A stretch of 64,000 nt of DNA, taken from assembly GCA_046331565.1 (NCBI GenBank), contig JAXLQP010000006.1:217896-281895 (forward strand), given 5' to 3'. Position numbers and translations under genes: made by a program. The notes beneath the pieces were generated by a model that did not search any database, was not told where the DNA came from, and saw only the letters and a list, made by a program, of their open reading frames with translations. This document shows positions 16,421 to 25,823 of this stretch, in pieces. The stretch's first letter is position 1, and each line of letters starts with the position of its first letter. This DNA is from DASRDU01 sp046331565 (GTDB lineage: Bacteria; Acidobacteriota; Blastocatellia; RBC074).

Positions 16421-16445
16421 CCTAATTCCTACCACTAAGGTCGGT
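16421..16445 (+). promoter_or_regulatory. Candidate operator upstream of the Oar-like receptor gene
   Basis: TAATTCCTACC begins at 16423 and is followed by ACTAAGG, a weak dyad (CCTAATT/ACTAAGG, five of seven). TAATTCCTAC is the left half of a CymR-type sulfur box and is the complement of the GGAATTA half before the Rrf2 gene, so the same regulator could control both. The distance to the ATG is about 60 bases. Confidence 0.35.
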
Positions 16446-16501
16446 TTTATGGCGTCAGGGCGCGGCATCTGATGCGCGCGCCGGATGAAGGGGAGAAGTG
16501 T

Positions 16502-19500
16502 ATGCAGAGCAGGATTTTTCATCTGGCAGGTTCGTTCCTGATGTGGTTTGTCAGCCTGAATGGCTCAGCTTCGGGCCAGACGGCAACGGCTGTGCTCAAA
16601 GGCGCGGTGAGCGACAGCGGCGGGCAGGTTGTTCCCGGCGCGACGGTCACGCTGACAAGTCTTGCTACCGGCTTCAGAAAAGTCTTTACGACTGATGAAG
16701 GCGGGCAGTACGTCTTCACGCTGCTCGAACCGGGCAGCTACACGCTGGAAGTGCAGGCCGCCGGTTTCAAAACTCATCGCCAGCCCGGCCTCAGGCTCGA
16801 AGTCGGCCAGATGGCTGAATTGAGCATTGCGCTGGCAGCAGGCGATATTCAGGAACTGGTGAACGTTTCGGCAGTTGAGCAGGTGCAACTGGATTCTGCC
16901 AGCAGCTCGCTGGGCGGAATTGTCAGCCGCGAACGAGTGGAAGCGCTGCCACTGAACGGGCGAAACGTTTTTCAGCTTGCACAGCTTGAAATCGGGGTGA
17001 CAAGTGCACCCGGCTCACGCGGCGCAAATCCTGATCTGACGGCTTCGGGCGAAATCTCAATCAATGGCGGGCGCACGCTCAACACCGAAGCACTGGTGGA
17101 CGGCATTCCACTGGCCAATAAAGGCGACAATCGTATTTCGCTGCGGCCATCGCCCGATGCCGTGCAGGAATTTCAGATTGTGACCAACTCCTTCCCGGCA
17201 GAATACGGGCGCACCGGCGGCGGCGCGCTCAATTTTTCGACGCGTTCAGGCCGCAGCGAACTGCGCGGGACGCTTTTTGAATACCTGCGCAACGATGCGC
17301 TCGATGCACGCAGCTTTTTTGTCAATGCCAGGCCGGGAGGCGTGAAGGAGCAACTGCGGTTCAATCAGTTTGGCGGCAATCTGGGCGGGCCGGTCTGGCT
17401 GCCCGCGTCTGGCCGGGACGGCAAATGGTTCGGTCGACGCAGCAATCTTTTTTTCTTCTTTAACTATGAGGCGCTGCGGATTTCGCAGACCAGACAACAG
17501 CCGTCCACCGTGCCGACGCTCAAGATGCGCAACGGCGATTTCTCGGAACTGCTGGGAGCGGCGATTCCCGGCGTAATGGTCGTAGATACAAAAGGTAACC
17601 TGATTCCGGCGCGCACCGGACAGATTTATGTTCCGGGTACAGTCGTGGCGGCAGGTCAGCCCGGCGCAGGTTCGCGCGTGGCGTTTGCTGACAACTTCAT
17701 TCCCGCTGCGCTCATCAATCCGGTGGGAAAGGCCGCTGTTAATTATTACCCGCTGCCGAATGCTGACGGGTTGAAGAACACCAGCGGCCCCGGATTCAGC
17801 AACAACTATGTGACGAACGCACTTGCCACGACCGACAATTACCAGATCACGGCGCGCCTGGATTACAACTTCTCTCAGACGCAGCTGCTTTTCGGGCGAG
17901 TGATTAAAGATCACAACGTTCTTTTTAACTCCGGCCCGTTCCCGACCAGTATTGCTTCGCCTGTGCAGAATCCGAAGCAGTCGTCAGTTCCGGGTACCTG
18001 GGCGCTCAATTACGTCAACACGCTTTCAGCGAAACTGGTGTTGCATCTGAATGCCGGGTTCACGCGCTTCAATAATGACGCGACCCATTTTTCGCGCGGA
18101 TTTGATGTGACCTCGCTTGGCCTGCCGCCTTATCTTGCGGCGGCCTCGGACGACACAGGAATTTTTCCGACGCTTAATCCGGGCGGATATACAGCGCTCG
18201 GGCCGCCGCGCAATTTCGGGTTCTATCACAACAATCAGGACGTCTTCAGTCTCAATCAGGATGTGAGCCTGCTGCGCGACGGGCATTCAATCAGGCTTGG
18301 CGCAAACGAACGGGTTTATCGGATGTACAACTACCGGCCCGATGATCCGGCGGGCAATTTCACCTTCTCGCGCGGCTTCACGCAGCGGGTCCCGGTTGAA
18401 GCGACGCCGCAGACAGGCGACGCCATTGCGGCCCTGCTGCTCGGCAATCCGGCTGCGGGCCGTCTGGGCATTGCGCCACAGCCTGCGATTCAGAGCCAAT
18501 ACTACGCGGTCTTCGCGCAGGACGACTGGCAGGTGAACAATCGCCTGACGCTCAATCTCGGCCTGCGGTGGGAACTTGAAACGCCGAATACGGAACGCTT
18601 CAACCGGCTCTCGAATTTCGATCTGAAGGCGCAGTTTCCCGTCAGTCAGATCACCGTTGCCTTCCCCGGAGCGACAGGACTGGGAACGCAGACCATCGCT
18701 TTGCGCGGTGTCGTCACGCCGGTCGGGCGCGGCGGCGTCAGCAACCGTGAAAATTATGATCGCCACTACAACAACTTCGGGCCGCGCATCGGGCTGGCGT
18801 TCAGAGTCAATGAGCAGACAGTGATTCGCGCGGGCAGCGCGATCATCTATGCGCCGCTCGGCGGCGGCGGCTTCAACAACGTCACGGCGGCGATGATGGA
18901 TCTGGCCGAAACGCCACTGATTGCCTCACTCAACAACGGCATCAGCCCGACGCCGGGAACGAATCTGAGCAATCCGTTTCCGTCCGGCATTGTGCAGCCG
19001 GTCAATGCTTATCCCGGCCCGCTGACAGGCTTCGGGCAGCAGTCCATTCCGGTGCGGTTGCGCAACATCCGGCAGCCGCTGATCGGGCAGTGGAACCTGA
19101 ATGTGCAGCGCAAACTGTGGGGCGGCATCGTCGTTGAAGCAGCATATGCAGGCAGCGCTGGTATCGGACTGCTCAGCGGCGCGACCGACATCAATCAGCT
19201 TTCGTCGGCAGCGCTGGTCATCGCAGGCAAAGTCGTCAACGGAGTGCCGCTCGGTAATCTGACCGTGCCGAATCCGTTTCTGAATCTGCCCGCCGATCAG
19301 CGTCCGGCGGCGACTTCGATCCTGGGCCGTTCGACGGTGACGGTGGCGCAACTGCTGCGTCCCTTTCCGCAGTTCGGCAACGTTGTTTCCTACAGTCAGA
19401 ACGAATCGCATTCGAGCTATCACTCACTTCAACTCACCGTTTCGCGGCGCGCGAACGCCGGGCTGACCTTCAGCGCGGCTTACGCCTTCTCAAAATCCAT

Positions 19501-20155
19501 TGACGACCTGACTTCGATGTCGCTCAACAACCAGACGATCCAGATTCAGTACTACCAGGATTACCACAACCGCCGCGCTGACAAATCACTCTCGAACTTT
19601 GATGTCAGACACCGCTTCATTGGTGACGTGACCTGGGTGCTGCCATTCGGGCGTGAGCGGCGCTTTGTACGGGAAGGCCTGCTCGCCCGAATCATCGGCG
19701 GGTTTTCAGTCAACGCGATTGCCCAGGCGCAGAGCGGCTTTCCGCTGTCGATCAGCGCGACGAATGCGTCACTACAGGGACTGGCCTTCAATGCCCTGAG
19801 GCCTGACATTGTGGGTGAGGTGCAGTCATCAGCCAGGACCAAAGCTGACCGGTTGCGGCAGTATTTCAATCCGCTGGCCTTCGCGCAGCCCGCGCCTTAC
19901 AAATTCGGCAATGCGCCGCGCACACTCCCGAACCTGCGCACACCGGGGTATTTTTCCACCAGCCTCTCACTTCAGCGCGAATTCGGGCTGACTGAAAAGA
20001 CAAGGCTGCAAATTCGCGCTGAAGCCTTCAATGTTTTCAACCGGGCCAACTTCGTGGCTCCGGGAACCGGACTCGGAGCGGCGAACTTCGGCGTGATTAC
20101 CGGCACTGAAGATCCGCGCCAGATTCAGTTCGCCCTCAGGCTGAATTTCAATTAG
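16502..20155 (+). CDS. Oar-like TonB-dependent outer membrane receptor with carboxypeptidase-regulatory domain
   Basis: About 1217 residues. A signal peptide (about 1-26) is followed by a carboxypeptidase-regulatory-like beta domain (30-110: V-L-K-G-A-V-S-D-S-G-G-Q-V-V-P-G-A-T-V), a plug-like domain (D-G-I-P-L-A-N-K) and a long beta-barrel region rich in aromatic strand ends; it closes with F-N, as outer membrane proteins do. This architecture is very common in Acidobacteriota. GGGGAGA is 5 bases before the ATG; a longer frame from 16472 lacks it. The substrate is unknown; the upstream sulfur-box-like site hints at sulfur-compound uptake, weakly. Downstream is a strong bidirectional terminator. 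Confidence 0.9.
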   Translation: MQSRIFHLAGSFLMWFVSLNGSASGQTATAVLKGAVSDSGGQVVPGATVTLTSLATGFRKVFTTDEGGQYVFTLLEPGSYTLEVQAAGFKTHRQPGLRLEVGQMAELSIALAAGDIQELVNVSAVEQVQLDSASSSLGGIVSRERVEALPLNGRNVFQLAQLEIGVTSAPGSRGANPDLTASGEISINGGRTLNTEALVDGIPLANKGDNRISLRPSPDAVQEFQIVTNSFPAEYGRTGGGALNFSTRSGRSELRGTLFEYLRNDALDARSFFVNARPGGVKEQLRFNQFGGNLGGPVWLPASGRDGKWFGRRSNLFFFFNYEALRISQTRQQPSTVPTLKMRNGDFSELLGAAIPGVMVVDTKGNLIPARTGQIYVPGTVVAAGQPGAGSRVAFADNFIPAALINPVGKAAVNYYPLPNADGLKNTSGPGFSNNYVTNALATTDNYQITARLDYNFSQTQLLFGRVIKDHNVLFNSGPFPTSIASPVQNPKQSSVPGTWALNYVNTLSAKLVLHLNAGFTRFNNDATHFSRGFDVTSLGLPPYLAAASDDTGIFPTLNPGGYTALGPPRNFGFYHNNQDVFSLNQDVSLLRDGHSIRLGANERVYRMYNYRPDDPAGNFTFSRGFTQRVPVEATPQTGDAIAALLLGNPAAGRLGIAPQPAIQSQYYAVFAQDDWQVNNRLTLNLGLRWELETPNTERFNRLSNFDLKAQFPVSQITVAFPGATGLGTQTIALRGVVTPVGRGGVSNRENYDRHYNNFGPRIGLAFRVNEQTVIRAGSAIIYAPLGGGGFNNVTAAMMDLAETPLIASLNNGISPTPGTNLSNPFPSGIVQPVNAYPGPLTGFGQQSIPVRLRNIRQPLIGQWNLNVQRKLWGGIVVEAAYAGSAGIGLLSGATDINQLSSAALVIAGKVVNGVPLGNLTVPNPFLNLPADQRPAATSILGRSTVTVAQLLRPFPQFGNVVSYSQNESHSSYHSLQLTVSRRANAGLTFSAAYAFSKSIDDLTSMSLNNQTIQIQYYQDYHNRRADKSLSNFDVRHRFIGDVTWVLPFGRERRFVREGLLARIIGGFSVNAIAQAQSGFPLSISATNASLQGLAFNALRPDIVGEVQSSARTKADRLRQYFNPLAFAQPAPYKFGNAPRTLPNLRTPGYFSTSLSLQREFGLTEKTRLQIRAEAFNVFNRANFVAPGTGLGAANFGVITGTEDPRQIQFALRLNFN

Positions 20156-20167
20156 GTCTTTCGGCAC

Positions 20168-20214
20168 AGACACAAAGACCGCAAAGCTTCGTCAGCCCTG
20201 CGGTCTTTGTGTCT
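20168..20214. terminator. Bidirectional terminator hairpin between receptor and nuclease genes
   Basis: AGACACAAAGACCGCA (20168-20183) pairs exactly with 20199-20214 (16 bp, 15-base loop). It sits between converging genes. There is no clear T-run, so the call as a terminator rests on position and strength. Confidence 0.65.
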
Positions 20215-20236
20215 CTACCGCCGGATTTTACCGGAT

Positions 20237-21181
20237 TCACCAGCCAAAAAGCCGGTCAAGCGTCTCGGCCAGGCGATAACCGGCCAGCGCAAGCGCCGGT
20301 TCCGCAATCTGCCACGCGCTGTCCTGGTAAGCCTGCGCGGGCATTTCCAGCCGTTTGAGCGAAGGCGGATAGAGTTTCGCTTTTGAAGTCTCAAAGCCTT
20401 CCATCACCCACACGCTGAATTCATCAGGCCGCAGCTTCGTTTCAAAATCCGCTTTGGCGTGTCGCGTCTGAATCTGCTTTGCCACGCGACCAATGTAATC
20501 AGCCTCGCTTTCGTCGGCCTGTTTCGGCATCACGCGACCGACAATCGAATCCCAGTATGAATGCAGGTTGTACTGATACGACTTGTCGGGCCGCTTTTCT
20601 TCGAGCTTGAAAAGATTGCCGCCCTGATCGCCTTTCGGTTCTTCGGCGGTGACGCGGGCGCTGCAATGCAGCGGCTGGTGAACGTCACCGGCCACGTGCA
20701 GCACCCAGGCCAGTTCAATCGCGCGCTCTTCGTCAGGGCGAGAGTCATCGCCAAGCAGCCAGCGCATCATCTGCAATCGTTCGATGGCGTTTTCGGCATC
20801 GGGTTTGAGATCAGGCCGGTTGCGCGGCCCGGCGGGCGTCTCTTCCCAGAAAAAGTCGCAGTAATGCCAGGTCGGCTTGTGATACCTGGCGCGGCGTTCG
20901 GGGAACGCTTCATCGCGCATAAAATCGGCCCAGTTGCTGACGCCCATGAAAAATTCGCGGGCGCGAATTTCGGGCGGCAGCTTTTCATCCAGAAACAGGC
21001 GACGAATGTCTGAATCGGCGGGCGCGGCATTCAGGATGGCCACGACGCGGGCGCGCGTCTGCGGTTTCATATTGTCCCAGGCGATGCGGGCGACGGTTTT
21101 ATGGCCGACCGCATCCCAGGCGTAAGCGGATGGTGTGAGCGACAGGCTGATGACAATCAGCCAGAGCAGTTGTTTTTTCAT
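20237..21181 (-). CDS. Secreted S1/P1 nuclease
   Basis: A 314-residue zinc nuclease of the S1/P1 fold. Signal peptide 1-21 ends A-Y-A, and the mature chain begins with tryptophan (W22), the N-terminal zinc ligand of this family, followed by H27 in V-G-H-K-T. Later ligands are in W-A-D, H-Y-C-D, and the G-D-V-H-Q-P-L-H motif. It would cut single-stranded RNA/DNA and remove 3'-phosphates outside the cytoplasm, possibly for phosphate scavenging beside ppk. ppk follows on the same strand 34 bases upstream, so they may be one transcript. Confidence 0.92.
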   Translation of the reverse strand: MKKQLLWLIVISLSLTPSAYAWDAVGHKTVARIAWDNMKPQTRARVVAILNAAPADSDIRRLFLDEKLPPEIRAREFFMGVSNWADFMRDEAFPERRARYHKPTWHYCDFFWEETPAGPRNRPDLKPDAENAIERLQMMRWLLGDDSRPDEERAIELAWVLHVAGDVHQPLHCSARVTAEEPKGDQGGNLFKLEEKRPDKSYQYNLHSYWDSIVGRVMPKQADESEADYIGRVAKQIQTRHAKADFETKLRPDEFSVWVMEGFETSKAKLYPPSLKRLEMPAQAYQDSAWQIAEPALALAGYRLAETLDRLFGW

Positions 21182-21214
21182 GCAGTGCGTTCTGTCAGTG
21201 ATTCTGATCTGGTC

Positions 21215-23311
21215 TTAAGTCGGCGAAGGTGACAACAGCGCGGCCTGATAATCACAGGGCTTTTCATTCTCTGCGACCTGAGCGCGCCGGTAAGTGCCGT
21301 TCGGTTGCAGCCAGCGCATTTTGACGTTGTCCATCAGGCCGAGTTCCAGCACTTCGCGGCGGACGCGTTCTTTGATGCGTTCGTCTTCAAGCGGAAAGAG
21401 AACTTCGACGCGGCGATCAAGATTGCGGTTCATCAGATCGGCGCTGCCCAGATAAATTTCATCCTGCCCGCCGTTGATGAAGTGATAAGCCCGCGAATGT
21501 TCAAGGAAGCGTCCGACGATGCTGCCAATGCGAATCGTTTCGCTGTGACCCGGCAGCCCCGGACGCAGGCACGAAATGCCGCGCACGAGCAGGTCAATCG
21601 GCACTCCGGCGCGTGAGGCGGCGCACAATTCCTCAATCAACTGCGTGTCGGTCAGGCTGTTGAATTTGGCGACGATGCCTGCGGGCCGCCCGGCCTGGTG
21701 GTGTTTCACCTCGCGGCGAATCAGCATTTGCAGGCGCTCGCGCATATTGACCGGCGCCACAATCAGCTTGCGGTAATCAGCCTGCCGCGAATAGCCGGTC
21801 AGATAATTGAACAGTTCCGACACGTCCGCGCCAAAATCGGGATGGCAGGTAAAGAGTCCGAGGTCAGTGTAAATGCGCGCCGTGACCGGGTTGTAATTGC
21901 CCGTGCTGAGATGCACGTAACGCCGCAGCATGCCGCCTTCCTGCCTGACGACGAGAGCCACCTTCGCGTGCGTTTTGAGTCCCAGCACACCGTAGACCAC
22001 GTGAACCCCGGCCTTTTCCAGCCGCTTCGCCCAGATGATGTTGTTCTCTTCGTCAAAGCGCGCCTTCAGTTCAACCAGCACCGCGACCTGCTTGCCGCGT
22101 TCGGAGGCTTCAATCAGCGCTTCAACCACAGGCGAAGCCGAACCGACGCGATAAAGCGTCTGTTTGATGGCCAGCACATTCGGATCGCGCGCCGCCGCGC
22201 GCAGAAATTCAACGACCGGCGCGAACGATTCATAAGGATGATGCAGCAGAATGTCCTGATGCCGGATCGCGTCAAAGACAGATTCAGCGTTGCGCAGCGC
22301 GGGCGGCGTGACCGGCGTAAAGGGCTTGTCCTTGAGTTCCGGCAGGTCGAGTTTGTAAAGCGCCATCAGGTCGGGAATGTTGAGCGGCCCGTCAATCGTG
22401 TAAACATCATACTCTTCGAGTTCAAGCGAACTGCGCATCAGCCTGACCATGTGCGCGCTCATTCCGGCAGTGACTTCAAGGCGCACGCCGAAACCGAAAC
22501 GGCGCTGCCGGAGCTGCTGCTCGACGGTCTTGAGCAGATCGCCCGCTTCGTCCTCTTCGATTTCAATATCGGCGTCGCGCGTGATGCGAAACGGCGAACA
22601 TTCAAGCACGCGCATGCCAGGAAAGAGCGATTCGATGTGCGCGGCCATCAGTTCTTCAAGCAGCGTGAAGCTGTAGCCTTCGCCAGCCGGAATCAGGCGC
22701 GGCACATTCGGCGGCAGCTTGACGCGCGCAAATTTCGGCTCTTCGTCCTCTTCGGGTTCAAGCGGCGCGACCAGCGTGCCGAGGTTGAGGCTGATATTTG
22801 AGATGTACGGAAACGGATGACTCGGATCAACCGAGAGCGGAGTCAGCACCGGAAAGATGCGATCATAAAAATAATTGCGCAGTTCATCGCGCTGCTCCGG
22901 CGACAACTCGGCGTAAGGCACAATGCGCACGCCGTATTTTTCGAGGCCCGGCAGGATCTGTTCGCGCAAACACTGCATCTGCGTTCCAAGCAGTGATCGC
23001 AGCTTGTCGGCAATCTGTCGCAACTGGCTCGCGGGGCTGAGTCCGTCGGGCGAAAGGTGCAGCGGATTGGCTTCCAGTTGTTCCTGCAACCCGGAAACGC
23101 GCACCATGAAAAATTCGTCGAGGTTGGTCGAGAAGATCGAAAGAAACTTGAGCCGTTCCAGCAGCGGCTGCGACTGGTCAAGCGCCTCTTCCAGCACGCG
23201 ACGGTTGAATTCAATCCAGCTCAGTTCACGATTGAGCAGCGGGCTGTCTGCCACTGTCAGTGCCGGGATAATGACCGGTGCTTCCTTGCCTGTCGCCAGC
23301 TTTTCCATCAC
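21215..23311 (-). CDS. ppk1: Polyphosphate kinase 1
   Basis: Ppk1 extends inorganic polyphosphate from ATP. The 698-residue product begins with the N domain (L-L-N-R-E-L-S-W-I-E-F-N-R-R-V) and holds the phosphohistidine segment G-L-K-T-H-A-K (HxK) in the first PLD-like domain, and H-L-S-T-G-N-Y-N-P; the second domain carries G-S-A-D-L-M-N-R-N-L-D-R-R-V-E. Full length with all landmarks. The start is at the Met pair at 23311; AAAAGC is a weak ribosome site. The neighbouring S1/P1 nuclease and this gene share a phosphorus theme. Confidence 0.96.
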   Translation of the reverse strand: MMEKLATGKEAPVIIPALTVADSPLLNRELSWIEFNRRVLEEALDQSQPLLERLKFLSIFSTNLDEFFMVRVSGLQEQLEANPLHLSPDGLSPASQLRQIADKLRSLLGTQMQCLREQILPGLEKYGVRIVPYAELSPEQRDELRNYFYDRIFPVLTPLSVDPSHPFPYISNISLNLGTLVAPLEPEEDEEPKFARVKLPPNVPRLIPAGEGYSFTLLEELMAAHIESLFPGMRVLECSPFRITRDADIEIEEDEAGDLLKTVEQQLRQRRFGFGVRLEVTAGMSAHMVRLMRSSLELEEYDVYTIDGPLNIPDLMALYKLDLPELKDKPFTPVTPPALRNAESVFDAIRHQDILLHHPYESFAPVVEFLRAAARDPNVLAIKQTLYRVGSASPVVEALIEASERGKQVAVLVELKARFDEENNIIWAKRLEKAGVHVVYGVLGLKTHAKVALVVRQEGGMLRRYVHLSTGNYNPVTARIYTDLGLFTCHPDFGADVSELFNYLTGYSRQADYRKLIVAPVNMRERLQMLIRREVKHHQAGRPAGIVAKFNSLTDTQLIEELCAASRAGVPIDLLVRGISCLRPGLPGHSETIRIGSIVGRFLEHSRAYHFINGGQDEIYLGSADLMNRNLDRRVEVLFPLEDERIKERVRREVLELGLMDNVKMRWLQPNGTYRRAQVAENEKPCDYQAALLSPSPT

Positions 23312-23353
23312 GTCAGTTAATCAGAGGCGTTTGCGGTCTCTTTGTCTGAAGTT

Positions 23354-23797
23354 TCAGTGCTGTTGTCCGTTACGGCGCTCAGCAAAAGTCATCACCGCTT
23401 CGGTCATCCGTTCAATCGCCGCTCCCATTCTTGAAAGGCGCTGCTCATTGCGCTGTTCGATCTCTTCCATCCGCTGCCTGTGTTGCACTTCAATTTCAAG
23501 AAGCCGCTGCCTCAGGGCTTCATCTCTTTCGATCATCTGCTGACGCAGGTTTTCCTCTGCGCGGTGTCTTTCCCGGCGTTCGCGGATGCCCGCGCGGACA
23601 GCGGTGCGGACGATGCTGCGCAGTTCGTCCAGATTGGCGCTGGTGCGGTTCAGGCTGATTCGCACTTCGGTGCGCAGGTCATCAAGACCTTCCTCAAGCC
23701 GGTTCAGAAACTCATCGTGATGATCCCGACTGCGGGCCACACTGCCGAGATGATCAGCCACCAGCGCAAAGCGGGCATTGAGTTCCTCATTGGTCAT
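23354..23797 (-). CDS. Coiled-coil protein of unknown function
   Basis: A 147-residue soluble, highly charged coiled-coil protein without signal peptide. Residues 15-140 are mostly Glu/Arg/Gln heptads (R-H-R-A-E-E-N-L-R-Q-Q-M, H-R-Q-R-M-E-E-I-E-Q). No family is recognised. The start at 23797 was chosen because AGGAA lies upstream; the longer frame overlaps lepB. It is downstream of a signal peptidase I gene by 23 bases. Like the 9578-9988 protein it is a short coiled-coil between housekeeping genes, but sequence similarity is not evident. Confidence 0.7.
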   Translation of the reverse strand: MTNEELNARFALVADHLGSVARSRDHHDEFLNRLEEGLDDLRTEVRISLNRTSANLDELRSIVRTAVRAGIRERRERHRAEENLRQQMIERDEALRQRLLEIEVQHRQRMEEIEQRNEQRLSRMGAAIERMTEAVMTFAERRNGQQH

Positions 23798-23819
23798 TGG
23801 GGCGGTTCCTTTCCTGCAC

Positions 23820-24662
23820 TTACTTGACGGCGCTGCCAATCCGATTCCAGTTGATGCCGGTGATCAGATTGCGCCACAGGCTGCCGGTGCGCATTGTCGG
23901 CGCTTCGTGACTGTTGTATGACCAGTGAACATAGAGCGCGTGGCCGATGATGTTGTCGCGCGGCACAAACTTCCAGTAGCGGCTGTCGAGGCTGTTGTCG
24001 CGGTTGTCGCCCATCACAAAATAATTGCCTTCCGGCACGATGAGCGGTTCACCGACACCGTACTTCATTCCCGGCGAAACGAAGCCTGGTTCGTCCTCGT
24101 CTCCGTCTTCGTAATAAACCTTGTAAGTTGCGCCGGGCGGGGCCGGATCAGCTTTGATGATCGGCAATGCCGAAGGGCCTGTTTCCTGCCTGATCGTGAC
24201 GTGCTGTTCGGGCAGTTCGCGGCTGTTGATGAACACCTTTGTTCCGCGCACGATGACGTGATCGCCGGGCACGCCAATGACGCGCTTGACGTAATTGGTC
24301 TTCGGGTCTTCAGGAAATTTGAAAATAATCACATCGCCGCGTTTGATGTCGCGCGCGGGCAGCAACCGGCCAAGCACCGGCGTATTGCGCCCGAAGATGA
24401 ATTTATTGGCAAAGAAGCGATCACCAATATTGATGGTGTTCTGCATCGAACCGGTCGGCACCATCATTCCCTGCGCGATGAACGTCCAGAGAAAAAGCAG
24501 TTGAATGGCCGTGATGACGCCCATTTCAAAATATTCGCGCACGAATGATTTGGGCGGCGGCACGTAAACCGGAATGATTTCAGGTTCAGGCAGGTCTGAG
24601 AGCAGTCCGTCAGAGGCTGCCTGGCCAGCGTCCGGCGGGATGATTTGTGGTTCCTCGATCAT
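23820..24662 (-). CDS. lepB: Signal peptidase I (first copy)
   Basis: A 280-residue signal peptidase I. The transmembrane segment is about 45-67; Ser72 in P-T-G-S-M is the nucleophile and Lys126 in N-Y-V-K-R-V-I-G the general base; G-D-N-R-D-N-S-L-D-S-R is the last conserved box. It cleaves signal peptides at the periplasmic side. The long frame start at 24935 would add about 90 unrelated residues; ATG 24662 is the start that gives the family N-terminus, although its ribosome site is poor. A second copy lies at 29255-29914. Confidence 0.9.
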   Translation of the reverse strand: MIEEPQIIPPDAGQAASDGLLSDLPEPEIIPVYVPPPKSFVREYFEMGVITAIQLLFLWTFIAQGMMVPTGSMQNTINIGDRFFANKFIFGRNTPVLGRLLPARDIKRGDVIIFKFPEDPKTNYVKRVIGVPGDHVIVRGTKVFINSRELPEQHVTIRQETGPSALPIIKADPAPPGATYKVYYEDGDEDEPGFVSPGMKYGVGEPLIVPEGNYFVMGDNRDNSLDSRYWKFVPRDNIIGHALYVHWSYNSHEAPTMRTGSLWRNLITGINWNRIGSAVK

Positions 24663-24740
24663 AAATTTTACAGAGCTTTCCTGCGGAGCGACGCTGACAA
24701 GGTAATTCACCAGCCGCTGCGTGCGCAAGCTGCCGCAATG

Positions 24741-24746
24741 TATAAT
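24741..24746 (+). promoter_or_regulatory. TATAAT -10 element directly before aguB
   Basis: A perfect TATAAT lies 9 bases upstream of the aguB ATG at 24756. A transcript started about 7 bases after it would begin at or within a few bases of the start codon, and no ribosome site is seen. No good -35 is visible. Confidence 0.5.
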
Positions 24747-24755
24747 CAGACCGCT

Positions 24756-25658
24756 ATGAACCGAAGAACAGACAAAGCAAACGTCGCGCTCATTCAGATG
24801 AGTTGCAGCCGTGATCCGCAAGAGAACCTGGACAAATGCCTGGCGCGTGTCGAAGAGGCCGCCGCCCGCGGCGCGAACATCGTTTCGACGCAGGAGCTTT
24901 TCCGCTCGCGCTATTTCTGCCAGTGTGAGGATCACGAAAACTTCAAACTCGCCGAACCCATTCCCGGCGAATCAACCGAAGCCTTCTCAAAACTCGCCAG
25001 GGACAAAGGCATCGTCATTGTCGCGTCACTGTTCGAACGCCGCGCGCCGGGGCTGTATCACAACACTGCCGTTGTGCTGGATGCTGACGGGACGCTGTGC
25101 GGCAAGTATCGCAAGATGCATATCCCTGACGATCCGCTCTATTACGAGAAGTTTTACTTCACGCCTGGCGATCTTGGTTTCAGATCGTTCGAGACAAAAT
25201 TTGGCCGGGTTGGCGTCCTCGTCTGCTGGGATCAGTGGTATCCCGAAGGCGCGCGCCTGACAGCTCTGACCGGCGCGCAGATTCTTTTTTACCCGACAGC
25301 GATTGGCTGGCATCCGGGCGAGAAGGCCGAATACGGCGAACGCCAGCATTCATCGTGGGAAACGATTCAGCGCTCCCACGCCATCGCCAATGGCGTTTAC
25401 GTCGCCGTCGCCAACCGCGTCGGTCACGAACCGAGTCCTGACAATCAGCCCGGCGAAGGCATTCAGTTCTGGGGCCAGAGCTTCATTGCCGACCCGTCAG
25501 GCCAGTTAATGGTCAAAGGCAGCGTGGATCAGGAAGAGATTCTGATGGCCGAATGCGATTTCGGCAAACTCGACGTGCAGCGCACACACTGGCCGTTTCT
25601 GCGCGACCGGCGCATTGACGCATATGCCGGAATCACGAAACGAATGATTGACGAATAA
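24756..25658 (+). CDS. aguB: N-carbamoylputrescine amidohydrolase
   Basis: A nitrilase-superfamily amidohydrolase of 300 residues that turns N-carbamoylputrescine into putrescine, ammonia and CO2. The catalytic triad is visible: Glu47 in S-T-Q-E-L-F, Lys120 in K-Y-R-K-M-H-I, Cys157 in L-V-C-W-D-Q-W-Y-P-E. The pattern Q-E-L-F-x-S-x-Y-F-C-Q and the G-E-G-I-Q-F-W-G-Q-S-F motif match AguB. The start at 24756 is the first Met of the nitrilase fold. aguA follows at 25824. With argH in the same window it fits putrescine from arginine. Confidence 0.93.
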   Translation: MNRRTDKANVALIQMSCSRDPQENLDKCLARVEEAAARGANIVSTQELFRSRYFCQCEDHENFKLAEPIPGESTEAFSKLARDKGIVIVASLFERRAPGLYHNTAVVLDADGTLCGKYRKMHIPDDPLYYEKFYFTPGDLGFRSFETKFGRVGVLVCWDQWYPEGARLTALTGAQILFYPTAIGWHPGEKAEYGERQHSSWETIQRSHAIANGVYVAVANRVGHEPSPDNQPGEGIQFWGQSFIADPSGQLMVKGSVDQEEILMAECDFGKLDVQRTHWPFLRDRRIDAYAGITKRMIDE

Positions 25659-25661
25659 ACT

Positions 25662-25811
25662 CCCGCGAAGCCACACGAAGAAACACGAAGGTTTTTGACA
25701 GGATTTACAGGACACACAGGATGAGCAGAGTTCTTTCAGTCAAAATCATCCTGAAAATCCTGTTCATCCTGTCTGGTCTTTCTTTGTGCTGCTTCGTGTG
25801 GCTTCGTGGAT
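25662..25811. repeat. Long imperfect inverted repeat between aguB and aguA
   Basis: Left arm about 25662-25724, right arm 25749-25811. Shared modules are CGAAGCCACACGAAG at the outer edge and GACAGGAT/ACAGGA/CAGGATGA inside. The right arm contains a 26-base word (25786-25811) found unchanged at 34807-34832 before the E2 gene. Confidence 0.8.
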
Positions 25812-25823
25812 TTTCCGCTTTTT

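Noticed and set aside
24663..24935. N-terminal extension of lepB to 24935
   Set aside because: It overlaps the aguB start on the other strand and adds residues unlike the family.
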